A stretch of DNA of 64,000 nucleotides from Isoetes taiwanensis (Eukaryota; Streptophyta; Lycopodiopsida; Isoetales; Isoetaceae), in the NCBI GenBank assembly GCA_021234155.1, contig JAJEKV010000082.1:2225377-2289376 (forward strand), read 5' to 3'. Positions 42,449 to 54,700 of the stretch are shown here, piece by piece (position 1 is the first letter of the stretch; each line of letters begins with the position of its first letter). The translations under genes were made by a program, and so were the position numbers. A model generated the notes under the pieces. The model was not told the origin of the DNA, did no database searches, and saw only the letters and a program-made list of their open reading frames with translations.

Positions 42449-44419
42449 CTAAGAGATGGAATGGCGAAACCTTCTTCTTGGAGTGGAAGGGGTCTTGTTG
42501 GAAGAAGAATTTCTCCTTCCAAATGGATTCATTTTGCCAATAAAAGACTGCAGGAAGTTTTTCCTGGACGAAGGACTGATCTGGCCTTCCGGTTTCACCT
42601 GTAAATTATCTTTCTCCAAATCCGACAATCTCATTCTCATCCTTGTGACTTCGTTTTTGAGTTCCATGTTTTCGCGACGAATTGATGAATATGGGTCTCT
42701 TGGAGACATTGCACCACTAGGGGGTCTGCTTGAGTAAGCTCCTGCTTCGCTTTCCAGGTATGTGTTTGCCAATGCATTTCTGATCTTTAGTTGCTCATAG
42801 TAGAGCACCTGCACCATAAAATTTACCGGAAGTCTATCATTCTGTGCAGCATGCGCACACGCCTCGTTTGACATCTTCTGTATATCCAGCATTTTGCATA
42901 ATCTCTTCCGTTCCAGCTCTCCCAGAGAAGCATGACCCTGCACAATGTTTTTTAAGAAAGTTAGTTTTTGGGTTTTTATATGCTATACCTCATTAAGAAG
43001 TAGAAATGCTTTTAATCCCCTAGTCGTATTATCTCGACTGTCATTCATCTTTGGTCAACCACATATTGCATACCTTAAAAAATATGTCAATTGCCCTGTA
43101 CAGATGGTCATGGGATGCCCTGGCATGATCTGGTAGAAGTTCTGCAAGGGCGATGAACTTGCTCGCTTTTAAATTTGCATCTGCTGCTACCTCTGCCAAG
43201 TAGTTATCAAGAAGCCTCATCACTTTCATTAGGGCAATGTCTCTAGGATAATTCATGTCTTCTGGTTCAAAAACTGGTGGTTCTTCTTCGTCATTTTCAT
43301 GGGCTAACTGGCGTGCAAAATTGGCCACAAGTCTATGCACTATGTCCACGTCAAACATAGTATCATTATTGTAGGAGAATGAAGGAATGAGTAAGTCATC
43401 TAGGGTTGCTTGCTCAAGCTGTGAACTTATTCTGCGTTCTAGTTCCATTCTGCATGCTAATGTTGTGTCAAGAATAATAGCAGTGCGCAATAGGCTGAAA
43501 AGAAATTCACAGGGTGCTATCTCTTTCTGTTCTGGCAACATACTCACAATGGTTTCCAATAGAATTCTTTGTTCATGCTCAAGCTGCTGGCTGCTTGCAC
43601 TGCGCACTAACCCCACTTGACTCTTGCTGAATCCTGTAAGACATCTCTGTGCGTAGTGAATTAAAGATGCCATAAAGCCCTCAGGCGGCACACCAACCTT
43701 AAGCAAAGCTGTTAATACTTTCTTATACAAGTCGATCCTTAAAATAGACAGTTCCTCGATCCATGCCTCTGAACCCAAATTGGAGCTATTTGGTGCTCTC
43801 TGCTCCAAATGATCTGATACTGATCGAGCGACCTTTGTATATTCATGAAATATTGCATCTGCTATTGCATCAATGCATCTGCCAACAATTCCTAACTCCT
43901 CTGCCATAGGAAACAACTTTTCACAAGTATGTAACACCTTGATTGCATTTGTGCAGCTCCTTGTTCCAATCTCATCCATGAATACTTCTGTTCTGGCAAC
44001 AAGGTTCTTTTGTCCATACTCCTCTGTCATCTCAAGATACTCAGATGCACATCGCAGACTGGCCACATTTGAAGTGTTGATCTCAAAACTGACACCGTAG
44101 CAGAACTTTGCAGCTAATTCAAAAGCTTCTGGGCCACCTGGTATATCTGGAAATTGTACATTGCATGGCTCTCCATCCGTCATGTCTGCCACCAACCTTC
44201 GAATTCTTCCACATTTTGACAGAAGGGGAAACTTGAAATACCAAAACAGAAGAAATTATTGAATATATAAGGCAACAGGTCGTAAAGTATATAATTCTAG
44301 TAGGTATTTGACTGTCTATAGCAAGAAAATTATGAAAGATAGTTTGTAACCTTGTGCAAGTTAAATTTAGTGCCGCAAATGTCTACCAGAAGGTCTGCTG
44401 GAACATCAAAGGAGTTCAT
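42449..44419 (-). CDS. NPH3/RPT2-like BTB protein (CUL3 adaptor)
   Basis: Three exons with GT-AG borders: 44419-44351, 44231-43075 and 42937-42449, giving about 570 residues. Exon 1 starts the BTB domain (VPADLLVDICGTKFNLHK), exon 2 continues it (FPLLSKCGRIRRLVADMTDG, then FCYGVSFEINTSNVASLRCA) and then carries the NPH3 domain up to HLYRAIDIFFK, and exon 3 gives LERKRLCKMLDIQKMSNEAC, ERLP-like NDRLPVNFMVQVLYYEQLKI and the typical C-terminal tail STPRRRFRHSIS. Family members sit at the plasma membrane, bind phototropins or polar auxin machinery and act as CUL3 E3 ligase adaptors. The ATG at 44419 gives a short BTB start; an earlier exon near 45.0 kb is possible. All domains look intact. Confidence 0.93.
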
Positions 44420-45870
44420 CCTGGAATTGTGTTCGTGACTGTTAATAATAAAGCTCAGATTGAAGGAAAATCGATAGAAATGCTTCCTGTTTTCGTGCAT
44501 GAAATTTTTACCAGTCATTGCGTTTCGAGCTAGAACTACTTCGACGTTTGGTGGAAGTAATTGCCATGATTGGATTATCTTTACCTTCTTCCTGTTTATC
44601 TGTTAAATACGAGTTGCGTGGTGCTTAAGAACTTTCAATGAACTCATTTATTGAATGCCAAATGGAAATCCATATGAATTATGTCATGATCTTAGTTTCA
44701 ATTATACTATCAAGATAAAATATTTAGGACGAGAATATGGCATCAGTCAAAATATGGAGAATCAAGCACAAAACAATTTGTTGCAACCCCATAGCTAGAC
44801 AATAGACTAGACCATTCGGACTCTCTAAATTCAACATAGCCCATTGTACATCTAATAGAATACTCATACAAATGATTATCTTGACTTTGTTGTGACTTGC
44901 TTAATGCATGGTGGTCTGTTCTATGCCAAGAATTCATACAGGTGACAAATTGTTAAACAGGGAACAAGGTGATATACCAGCTTTGCTCTACTCAGCTTTG
45001 AAAATTCCTCTGTGCTTCAATGATGACTGCAAGCAGGTTATCTCTGTGAAGGCAAATCCCTGGTTCCTCTTTTCCCTTCCATAATCAATGCCATCTTGCA
45101 TCTGGCGCAGAGTTTATCTGGAAAGTGAATGATCAAATGAAGCAAGGCTTCCATAAAAGGTAAGCTCTATTTTGAACAGGCACCTTTACACCACACGTTT
45201 GCCTACTAGTACTTCGTTCACAATTTTGGTCCACGCTTTTGAGGAGATGACAAAATGGCAAGGAGATAGTGAGTGCCCACAGTTTTTGTATCCAGCAATC
45301 AGATTCAAGCGCAATGCTATTCCCATCTTATCCATTCGATTTTCTTCATGGGGTAAGCCAAGTACAAATGAAACTATAGCCTAGTAAGGACAACGTCAAA
45401 AGTTATGGTGGAACCCAAGTTTCCATATTGTCTCTTGTCGAAGGATATTCAAATTGTCCATATCCACTCCCAGTTCCAGTTATTGTCGTATGCTTGGAGT
45501 CACTTCGAGGTAAAACGGTAATAGCTAAAACTACAAATAGCTACTTTTAGGTGGTCACAAAAAACTACCATCCAAAGAAGTGCAAACAGCTTTGATATGT
45601 GTTGTTGGGATAGATACCCGGAACGGGAACGTTTTTATCACGTACTCCTTGATGACGGAACGGGACAGGAACGGCTTGGAACGTGAGTTTGACTTCTTTA
45701 ACCATAGTAGTAGACAGAGGCGACAAATTCTGTACAGAAAAAGGTAAATTTCTTGCATAATTTAAGCTAGCAGGAAGCATCTAGCAAAAAAACTAGTTTT
45801 CCGCCGGAAAATATGAAGAATTCTATGGTTTTTTACCGGAAAACTTCATGAATTTTTTTTTCTATATCCC
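44420..45870. other. 5' flank of the NPH3 gene; no other gene seen
   Basis: It probably holds the promoter and perhaps a 5' UTR exon of the minus-strand NPH3-like gene. Short frames have no motifs. A run of nine T at 45852-45860 lies just outside the next LINE fragment and would read as an A run on the LINE strand. Confidence 0.45.
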
Positions 45871-47584
45871 CACAAATTACTTCGGTCTACTGTGTCAAAT
45901 GCTTTGGTATAATCCACAAAAAGGGCATATAGGGGTTTCCTTGTCCCTGTGACTAAATCCATCATCGCACGCAATGCCACTAGATGGTCTATGGTAGATT
46001 TTTTGGGCCTAAAGCCTGCTTATCCCATAGCTCGAGCATTAGTTTCTTCAGCCCAATCACTAATTTTGATATTCACCATAGTTGCAAAAAGCTTTGCAAA
46101 AAGACTACTAATCATAATCATTCTATAATTACCTGGATCGCTTACATCTCCAGGCTTATGTAAAGGAACAACCCTGTTCATTTGCCATGATCGTGGAAAC
46201 CCATCTCGAGGGATTTGCATTCATCGCCTTTGAGGAGTTTTTGGCGTCTTTCACCACCAGCCCACTTAAACATTTCCGCTATCAAACCAGTTGCATCCGC
46301 AGCCTTCCCATTAGCCAGCTTCTGCAGTCCCATGTCAATATCATTCATTGAGAAACCCCATTTATCATCTGTGAAATGTTGTACGCTGACCTTGTCTTCC
46401 AATCCTGGAACATGATACAACTTTTTGTACCTGGCCTAGTAACGCCTCTACATCCAAAACAGCATTTTGGTTCAACTGTGGCTTAAGCCTATTCCAAAAC
46501 CTTTTAGGTTCAACAAGCAATTCTCGAATCATATGCAAATGTTTTTGGTAGAGCCATTGTTTCTTCTTTGATTTAACAAACTGCATATTTTCCTTTTTAA
46601 GCTTCTTCCTTCTTTCCCCATGTGCATTTTTGAACTCCTTTCTTTTCATTTTGCATTCCATATCGAACCAGCTGTTGCAAGGCAGCCCTTTTAGCTTTCT
46701 TTGGGAGACAAAACATCTCGTGGCAGATTCGAGGACCAATTCACCAAGCAAGGTGCTAAGGTCATCAGCTTTATCTAGCCATATCAATGTACCTGCGTTC
46801 AGTTCACACATCGCTTCATATTCACTAGCTTTGTTGTACCGCATACTTATTTTAGATGTAACCTTGACGGTATCTTGAATAAATGCATGCTTCTCCATAC
46901 TCACAGTGACTGTTATAGGCGTATGATCAGATTCTGATCGATCATCACCAATATTAATATCTGGTATCTGATCCATCTGTTCTGGCTTTGCAATAACCAG
47001 GTCAACAGCACTAGCACCTCTATAGGTAAGTTTTCCAGATCTAGGATATTTACATATCCCATTATTATATATTATCATGTCCAATCCCATGCACAGATTC
47101 AGTATGTGATTCCTTTGAGGTGTGGGCCAGCGTATTTTGTCATCAGAGTCCGTAGACCATCCACATTGTGACATCTCATGCCCGTCCATCATCTCCATCC
47201 ATATGGGTTCCCCTTCAGTGCTTGCCACTGCTGCTTGTTTGCTCCCAATCCGACCATTAAAATCTCCTATCAAGAGCACATCTCCCTGCTGTGCTAATTT
47301 AAGAACATCCTTTTCTAATGTGAAAAATGGATCATCCCTATCTAGATCGTTGCCATTATAGCTAGGGGATTCCCGTGGTGGGTAATAACATCCTGCAATA
47401 AAAACCTTCCCATTCTTCCCTGGCAGCTCAACCCAGATGTGATGTTTAGTTCCTACGCCATCCACTATTTGTACCAAATGCTTAAGCTTATGCCTTACAT
47501 AACATGCAATGCCACCATGACCTTTTAACTTTTAGTGTTTAAAATTCCAAACTGATTGCAATAGATAAAAACCATCAATGTCTG
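45871..47584 (-). mobile_element. LINE-d: fragment of a second-lineage LINE lacking its 3' half
   Basis: Near-identical by eye to 58379-59985 (LINE-c). It covers the endonuclease from HGGIACYVRHKLKHLVQ, then FIAGCYYPPRES, LLIGDFNGRIGS and SESDHTP, the linker, and the start of reverse transcriptase to YALFVDYTKAFDTVD-like sequence, where homology ends at 45871. A 3'-truncated LINE is unusual; a GATATAGAAAAAAAAA stretch follows on the minus strand. It keeps about 100 bp of endonuclease sequence that LINE-c has lost. Confidence 0.82.
46020..47550 (-). pseudogene. ORF2 fragment of LINE-d (endonuclease and RT start)
   Basis: The main frame (47477-46365) carries the endonuclease core GDVLLIGDFNGRIG and SESDHTPITVTV, plus the Lys-rich linker. 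A frame change near 46420 leads to FSMNDIDMGLQKLANGKAAD, and another near 46215 to RDGFPRSWQMNRVVPLHK. The frame then meets TAA at 46020-46022 in the context AMG-stop-AGFRP. LINE-c has the same stop in the same place, where LINE-a has Gln (CQAGFR). So this is a dead fragment. Confidence 0.8.
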
Positions 47585-47589
47585 GCTCC

Positions 47590-48848
47590 TGGAACCTGGG
47601 CAGTGGCTTATTATCTGCATATAAAGGGGGAGGCTGTTAATTGGAAGAGCTTCTCGGATTATTATAAAACTCCCGATGAGAAAGCAGAGGCCAGTTCTTC
47701 TAGACCCAAGAGAAAGCATAGGCAAATCCAACCTGACGAGGAGGAAAATAGTAAAAGTGACATGGATGATGAAGATGATAGGGAAAAAACCAAATCAGGT
47801 TCCTCTAGACTACACATTCAATCTGAACTCACAATCAAAACAGAAAAGCAGAGCAATGTTCTGAGACCAAAACATGCCATTGCAAGTATGTTCAATTATT
47901 AGTTGTGTTACAACAGAAAAAAATCTCAAGCTTGACCTAGATTGTTTCTATCAACACAGAAAAGGTAACATCAAATCCACTTCAAGAATCAGGTATGTCT
48001 ACTACCATTTTGCATCATGTTGGCTGTATTGTCATGTTGTGTCTCGCGATGCCATCGTGGGGCATTTCGTTGCAATGGATGCCGAATGATAGATGAGGTA
48101 TGTGTGGTGCGGTGAGTGGTGAGTTGTTGGCATCCACCATGTCCCACACCACACCCCACCATCTCCCACCATTACACTCTACCATCTCCCCCGCCACACT
48201 CCACCATGTCCCACACCACACCCCTCCACCACACTCCACCACCACCACACCACACCACACCACACCACCGGACTCCACCATATCCCACACCACAATCCAC
48301 CACCACCACACTCCAACACCACCACACACCCCACCACCACCACCACCACACACACCACCACCACTACCACACTTCACCACCCTGCACAATGTCCCACCAC
48401 TCCTTGCTACCACCACAAACAGTGTGTGTGGTGTAAAATGTCTTGGCGTATGTTGTGTGGTGTGTGGTATGTGGTGGTGTGTAGAGACTACCTTGTGTTG
48501 TGTGGTGTGTGATTGTGGTTTTCCATCAGTACGTGGCTTACTATGTTAGGAGGCTGACATATACGTAGTGTTTTGTGTTGCAGACTATGGCAGACTTGTG
48601 AGGAATGGTTGGCTTGCAAGCAACGATTGCAAGCAAACGAGGATAGGAAAAATGATATCAAAAGAAAGATTGAGTTGATGGAGCATAAAGCATCAGAAAT
48701 TAGAGCTGATTTGTACAGATGGCAATTAATCATGACAGCAAATCCGAAAGCAGCAGAGGGTGTTCGGGTTGTAAGCGAACTAAAGAATGAAGAGCTAAAT
48801 GGTACAGTGTTGCGTAGGCTGAATCAATTAAATAAGGAACCAGCGTAA
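47590..48848 (+). CDS. Unrecognised spliced gene, left part of the cassette
   Basis: Coding-looking exons: about 47590-47885 (WKSFSDYYKTPDEKAEASSS, then a Lys/Asp/Glu-rich stretch) ending at a donor CAAGTATGT; possibly a short exon near 47920-47990; and 48584-48848 after TTGTGTTGCAG (KQRLQANEDRKNDIKRKIEL, coiled-coil-like, ending NQLNKEPA and stop). The intron between holds a CCACAC-rich satellite. The start codon is not found, because LINE-d abuts on the left. No domain is recognised. It may be a separate gene or the 5' part of the FCP1-like gene next door. Confidence 0.5.
48110..48400 (+). repeat. CCACAC/CCACCA-rich satellite
   Basis: Irregular array built from CCACAC, CCACC and CCATCTCC units, within an intron of the preceding gene. 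The Thr/Pro/His-rich open frames here are by-products. A related but G-rich array lies at 53.7-54.4 kb. Confidence 0.9.
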
Positions 48849-49396
48849 ACTGAAATTGAGCTAAAGGCATGTGAAGACTTATCTTTGGAGCCGCAACCTC
48901 GAATGCAAAGATTTGAGATTTTTCGGGCGTAGTGGTCATGACACTCCTTTAGATCCCAGACTTCCAATGCTTCCTCGAAGCGTAAGAAGAGGGTGATGAA
49001 GGTTGTCCATTTTGTGGACGTTATCCGAAATGGGAGGGTAAAATGTTGCTGTTGTGATAGCGTAATGCGCCACCACGATATCACATTCCATGTCTATCAC
49101 ACCATTTGAGGTAAATATTATCATCTCTAACCCTCGTCTAAAGACTATTGAATTTGAATTTGTTTTTGCAGACACTCTAGAACCGGCCGCAGCCCCAGTT
49201 GTGCCCACATTATGACCGAGACATGGCTTTTGGCTTTTGGTGTTCGAAAGTGATACCACAAGAACTAATAGACACAAGTAAGTGCCTTAACTAATGTTTA
49301 CCGATGTTGTCCGCGAGTGTCTACTGACTTAGTGTTTGCAGAATTGCGTAAATTTGAGACCAAGGATATCCAATTTATCCACGCCTCGATCGAGTT
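48849..49396 (+). other. Exon-like blocks with broken frames
   Basis: Blocks such as SSKRKKRVMKVVHFVDVIRN, then CCCCDSVMRHHDITFHVYH (about 48975-49110) and RDMAFGFWCSKVIPQELIDT (about 49210-49275, followed by GTAAGT) look coding and lie between GT/AG sites. The reading frames do not join cleanly. They may be exons of the neighbouring cassette gene. Confidence 0.4.
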
Positions 49397-50476
49397 ATGA
49401 GACGCAAGATACCTCCGGTTGTACCTAGAATTCACCCATTTGATACTCCTAAGTCAATCCCCGGCCGACGGGTGGAGACTCCAAAACGAAATTTGGATAG
49501 TGAATCGAATGCAGTCATTATCAAGTAAGCACCGATGCCACATACATGATTTATTTTTTTGTATTTTTCTGTTGTCTTCCTCATTTCAATTATGTTGCAG
49601 AGATAAATGCTACTGCAACTGGAAGCCATGACGAAGAGATTCCTAATGCATCTGTTTTAGGGGGGAAATTAATTCCGTTGAGATTCATTCTGCACGGGGT
49701 CCTTCACCAGAAAAAAGTTTTGGTGCTGAACATGAGCCAAATGCGGATGCGGTGATGAAGTTGACAAAGAAACCCGGATCCTGGACAAGATGCGACGCTC
49801 CAACGAGTCCAATACAACCTCAACCAAGAAAACCAAGAGGTTAACTGAAATTCTCCTTGTTCTGGATTTTAATGGGGTTTTAGGCAAGTTTTATGACTTG
49901 AAAGAGAGGATCCCTGCATCGGTCGATCCAGAAGTGACCCTCCAAAAATTGAACCATCAAAAGGCAGCAGTTTCCAGGCCTGGATTACAGGAGTTCTTAG
50001 AATGGTGTTTTTCAAAATTTGAGATTGCATTATGGTCCAGCATGGCTAAGAGTAATGTTGACTTGTTGATGAAAGAAAGTTTGCAGGAATATAAGGGCGA
50101 TTTCTTTTTATTTGGAATCGGGATGACCGCACCAACACAAAATTAAAGGTGGTTAATAAGCCAATTTTCCTTAAGGATCTCATCCAAAGTGTACCAGAAA
50201 TTTTGGACATACCGGTGACAAACACATTGTTGATAGATGACAGCAGATATAAGGGTTACGCCAACCCAGTAGAACACAATGATATGTCCAAATAGTTTTG
50301 ATCCCGACAGGTTGGATTCCAATTTCCTTTTGGAGCAACTCAAACCATGGTTGGAGGGACTTCTGGCTGTAGAAAGTGTGCCAGCTTATGTGAAGGAACA
50401 TCAAATGTGGAACATGTGGGATTCTGAAGAGTCGCGCAACTGCATGAAAATGCTCGACAAGTATTTTCATAAATGA
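49397..50476 (+). pseudogene. FCP1-like HAD-fold (NIF domain) gene, frameshifted
   Basis: The first exon runs from ATG 49397 (MRRKIPPVVPRIHPFDTPKS) to 49524 (donor GTAAGC). The second starts at 49601 after TTGCAG. The second holds an FCP1/NIF domain: ILLVLDFNGVLG (motif I), RPGLQEFLEWCFSKFEIALW, SSMAKSNVD, then after a 1-base shift NRDDRTNTKLKVVNKPIFLK, TLLIDDSRYKGYANP (motif IV with Asp pair), and after a second shift FDPDRLDSNFLLEQLKPWLE. Canonical members dephosphorylate RNA polymerase II CTD using DxDxT/V; here the second Asp is Asn (DFNG), as I recall for a plant subfamily. Frame changes near 49780, 50115 and 50270 suggest a decayed copy or sequence errors. It lies upstream of the Ulp1-like gene on the same strand. 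Confidence 0.78.
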
Positions 50477-50629
50477 ATCTTGTAAAACTCTTTGAAAGTC
50501 AATATAAGTAAAAAAATTTCTATGATATGTGTTGTACTTTTTCAATTTAAAATATTTGAATGGATTGTGAGCAAATGTTCTCGTGTGTGTTTAGAACTAG
50601 AGATGATAGAGCTTAAGTGAGTCCCTATC

Positions 50630-51375
50630 TATCTAAAGCCAAATACACATTTGGAAGTGGTCCGAGTGGAATCGAAGCGGCCGTGATTAGCTCCACCGAC
50701 ATCAAAATTTTGAAAGATGATACGCAGTGGTTCAATGATCAATTGATCCTCCTTTTCTTAAGGTGATACTTTCATCTGATTTGTGATCATCAGGATTGTG
50801 CCATCATATGCATATGTTTGCAGATATATGGAATACTACTTGATGCTCTAAGGAATGAGCCATCCCTTTCATTTCTTTTACCCCCTTTTTCCAAGGACAC
50901 AAATAGTTACAAAACAATACGGAAACATGCGAATCTGAATAAGTGCCAGTACATGTTTGTCTACTTGTGATGGACATCACTGGACCTGTTTTTTCGATTG
51001 TAAGCCCCGCGGCGTGTCTCGCACGAGAGATATAAACCGGGGATATATCACTTTGATAGCTCGGGCTTGCATGGCGTAAGGCACATATTGAGAGGTTAGT
51101 GCTTGCTCATTGCATTTTGCTGTTGTGGCACAATGACAACAAACTTTGAATGCAGGTTCCTAGAATTGCTTGGACACAATAATTTCAGCTTTACAACCTC
51201 AGATGTTGTGAAAATTTTCAGAACGCCTCTTCAAACCGATGGTCATTCATGTGGCCCTGCCGTATCTTCGTTTATGCACAAGTTTGTGAGGGGATACTTG
51301 AAAGGAGTGAATATATTGTTGCCTGATCTAGTAAGTCAACTCAAATGCAGCAGACAAACCAAACTTTGTTATTGA
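50630..51375 (+). pseudogene. Ulp1-like (C48) cysteine protease gene, one frame break
   Basis: Three exon blocks with GT-AG borders: about 50630-50762, 50824-51094 and 51156-51330. Block 1 has DIKILKDDTQWFNDQLILLF, the usual Ulp1 entry motif (WLNDxxI). Block 2 has DGHHWTCFFD (catalytic His) and, one frame away, IYHFDSSG (catalytic Asp). Block 3 has PLQTDGHSCGPAVSSFM, with the oxyanion Gln and catalytic Cys. All four catalytic positions are present. Ulp1 enzymes cleave SUMO or other ubiquitin-like proteins; many plant copies ride in DNA transposons. The frame break between His and Asp blocks, and the lack of a start codon, mean it may be inactive. It converges on the minus-strand SDG/HGKG gene. 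Confidence 0.75.
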
Positions 51376-51738
51376 CAAAGTGTGGTTAACTGCAAGTTGT
51401 GGACATTTCAGACTAGGATCTACTTGATGTTAGAGTGTTCATGCTTGAAGTTTTAAGATTAGAAGCAACAAAAGCTAGAACTGAGAGGAACATATGTATT
51501 GGGAAGTATGTAGGTGCATGAGTCACCTCGTACTTTAAATCACTGTATATCTTTCTTATGTACATAATTGTTATTGTAACCTCGATTCATTTGAATGAAA
51601 ATTCAAATTCAATACATCTCACAAACAAAGGAATCAAGTGTTCAAAAGAATTCAAATCTTCAAAAGAAATCAAGACAAACTCATTTTCACAGCTGAAGCA
51701 CAAAACTTCACATGAGTTCTGAAAACTACAGAATGGTT
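51376..51738. other. Intergenic region between convergent genes
   Basis: AT-rich, probably the two 3' UTRs. No coding signal. Confidence 0.5.
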
Positions 51739-54700
51739 TTACATTTCATCATCATCAGAAAGAACTTCGGGTAAATTCTGTAAAACTTTCTCCTCATCTA
51801 AAGGATCCAGCCTATATACAGTCCTATTTTGACGTTTAGTTGGTGGCATGTGAAGTCTGATTGCACAGATCTGTGTTGTGAATACTATGCCTAAGGCGTC
51901 TTTATTGCAAAGATCATAGCTGACGGTTGATCTTGCGCCCTTCTTGTAATGCATACCTTCTATGACACTATCACCGGCGAGGTACCATGTTCCATTGAGT
52001 TGGAAGTCTTTCTCCACTATCCATTTTGGTTTTGTGCACATCAGAATCCAAAATTCAGAACCCTCATCATTCCCTTTCGGAGCAACGATAGCAAAATTAT
52101 CACCAACTCTAAGTGCCTCTGCTAACATCGTGGGATTGGAGGAGAACAAGGACTGCTGGATTTACGGGTCCTCAATGTCGATGCACATTGGAGGATCGCA
52201 TAATAACTTGAAGTTTCCAATCATCAACATAGTGCTTGTTCACACAACTGTCCCACATGCCAGCATGAAAGTTCCCTCGTGTGCAACTGCAATGGAGATT
52301 CAGGATTGAATGCATGTACACAATGGATCTGCCTAGTGTCCAAAATCCTTTCTGCACCCCATGCTTTCTTTCTATCTATATCCTCCACCTTGACTTCCCA
52401 AAAGAACCTTTTTATATTCTTCCTCTTACTGGTTTCAGATGTGTTCATCCACTCGGATGTTCCACAAGTAAACATCTCTTTGGCAACTTCTACCACTTCA
52501 TGAGCATTACCCAATTTTATGTTTCTTTGTATTTTAATTGCAGCTTGTCTTAACCATCTCTTCAACTTCAGACTTTGTCATCGTGTTCACCTTTCCCGTG
52601 GTTAGAACCAAAAAAATTCCACATCATATAGACATCAGTATCGTTTGTGTACCTAGCCACAAAGTAAAATGGTCTAGAAGCCTTGAATTGAGATGCTGCA
52701 CCATCTGAAAACACATAATGTCTCTTTGGCACCCTTCCTTTCTGCTCCAGATATTTGTGGTGCTTCATGAAGCAGTGTTGCACGAACAAAGTATCGTGTT
52801 CCATATCATCTGATACATAGTAATGTATTTCCTTGATAATCTCATCTGCCACTGAGTCGTACTGATATGTTATTTGAACCAAAATGGTAATCTGGTTATT
52901 GACCCAGCGCATCGACTGCACCTCCTCTTGTTCCTTGAATGTATAGTTCTCTGCAAAATCCACTACCGAGAGACATGCATCTGCTGGGAGATTCTCTAGA
53001 AGCTCCTTAAATTGTTTTGCCTGCCATTGGTACTTGAAATTATGTAGTGGAAAGATTTTTAGACGCTCTTTCAGTTTATCCAGAAGCTCCTTGGGTTCTG
53101 TCTCATTGTACTGATGAGTCAGTCTCCTACCAGAACTCGAGACGTTGTCTTTTTCATAGTCAATGTACTCCCATTTCACTTTCCTTCTATGGGACAGGTC
53201 TGAAACTTCTTGATTCCACACAGCTCAAAATTTTCAAGGATGCACGCCTTCTTGTGAAACTCATCTAATTCACTCTTTGGACACAATATAGATCTCCACA
53301 AGCTTCATGTACTTGCAATTTTATGCTGATGTGCCCTGCATTGACCAAGTTCATGTGATCTACAAACATTGCAGGTGCAAGTGCAATTCTTCGGATGTTT
53401 GGTTCTCATCCCATTGAGTCCATCCACTAGCATTTGCATCCTCACGTGATGAATGCAACAACAACTATTGAAGTCCTTCAATTTCACAACAAACCAGGGT
53501 TTTAGCTTCTCAAAAGCTCGAAGACGAATCTTAATTTCTGGATGTTGGTCCAGAAACCTCTTGACCAATAGCATCTGCATGAAATGAACACTAAACTGTT
53601 AGGATGTGTATACCACACCAAACCATGCACCATACCATGCCCCACACTCATCATATTCACCAGAACGAGCATCTTAGTGTTGTGTACATTACCACACACC
53701 ACACCACACCCACCACACACCCACACCATTCACCACACACCATACACCAAATGGTGGGTGTGGGTGGTAGTGGAGTGTGGTGGTGGTGGGGTGGTGGTGG
53801 TGGAGTGGTGTGTGGTGGTGGTGGGGGTGGTGGTGGTGGTGGTGGTGGTGGTGGTGGTGGGGGGGGGAAGAATGTGGTGGTGGGGGGTGGTGGAGTGGTG
53901 TGCGGTGTGGTGGTGGGGCGTGGTGGTGGTGGGGTGTGTGTAGTGGTGTGTGTGGTGGTATGATGTGGTGTGGTGGAGTGTGGTGGTGGGGTGGGGTGGT
54001 GTGTGGGTGTGGTGTGGTGTGGTGTGGTGTGGTGTGGTGTGGTGGTGGTGTGGTGGACCTGGGGGTGTAGTGGTGGTGGTGTGGTGTGGTGTTGTGGATT
54101 GTGGTGTGATGTGGTGTGGTGGAGTGTGGTGGTGGTGGTGGAGGGTGTGGTGTGGTACATGGTTGAGTGTGGTGGTGGTGAAGTGTGGTGGTGGTGGAGT
54201 GTGGTGGTGGTGGTGGTGGTGGTGGAGTGTGGTGGAGGGTGTGGCGTGGGATATGGTGGAGTGTGGTGGAGGGGTGTGGCGTGGGATACGGTAGAGTGTG
54301 GTGGAGTGTAGTGGCAATGGACAATGTGGTGCATGTGGTGGTATTGTGGTGATCGCAAAGATGTGGTGGTAGTCTATGGTGGTGGGATAGATGATGGGGT
54401 GTGGTGGGGTGAGGGGGGAGAATAAATAAAATTGAATCCACACATATCATACATTAACATGCACACACCCACATGACACGATGGACATAACGCACCCCAC
54501 ACCACACTATACCACACCACACCACACCACACCATCACCACACCACACCACACCATCACGACACCACACATCACATCACATCACTTTTATCCTATTTCGT
54601 CTGACATAAAAAATCTGCCATAAACACTTCTGAAATTCGTACACCCTGATAATAATTACATTCCTCTTCTAATCATTAGAAAAGGATCTGGGTCCTAAAT

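Noticed and set aside
53584-54450. Several 110-250-residue open frames on both strands rich in His/Thr/Pro or Gly/Val/Trp
   Set aside because: They are translations of the GGTGTGG/CCACAC satellite; multiple overlapping frames stay open over the same repeat.
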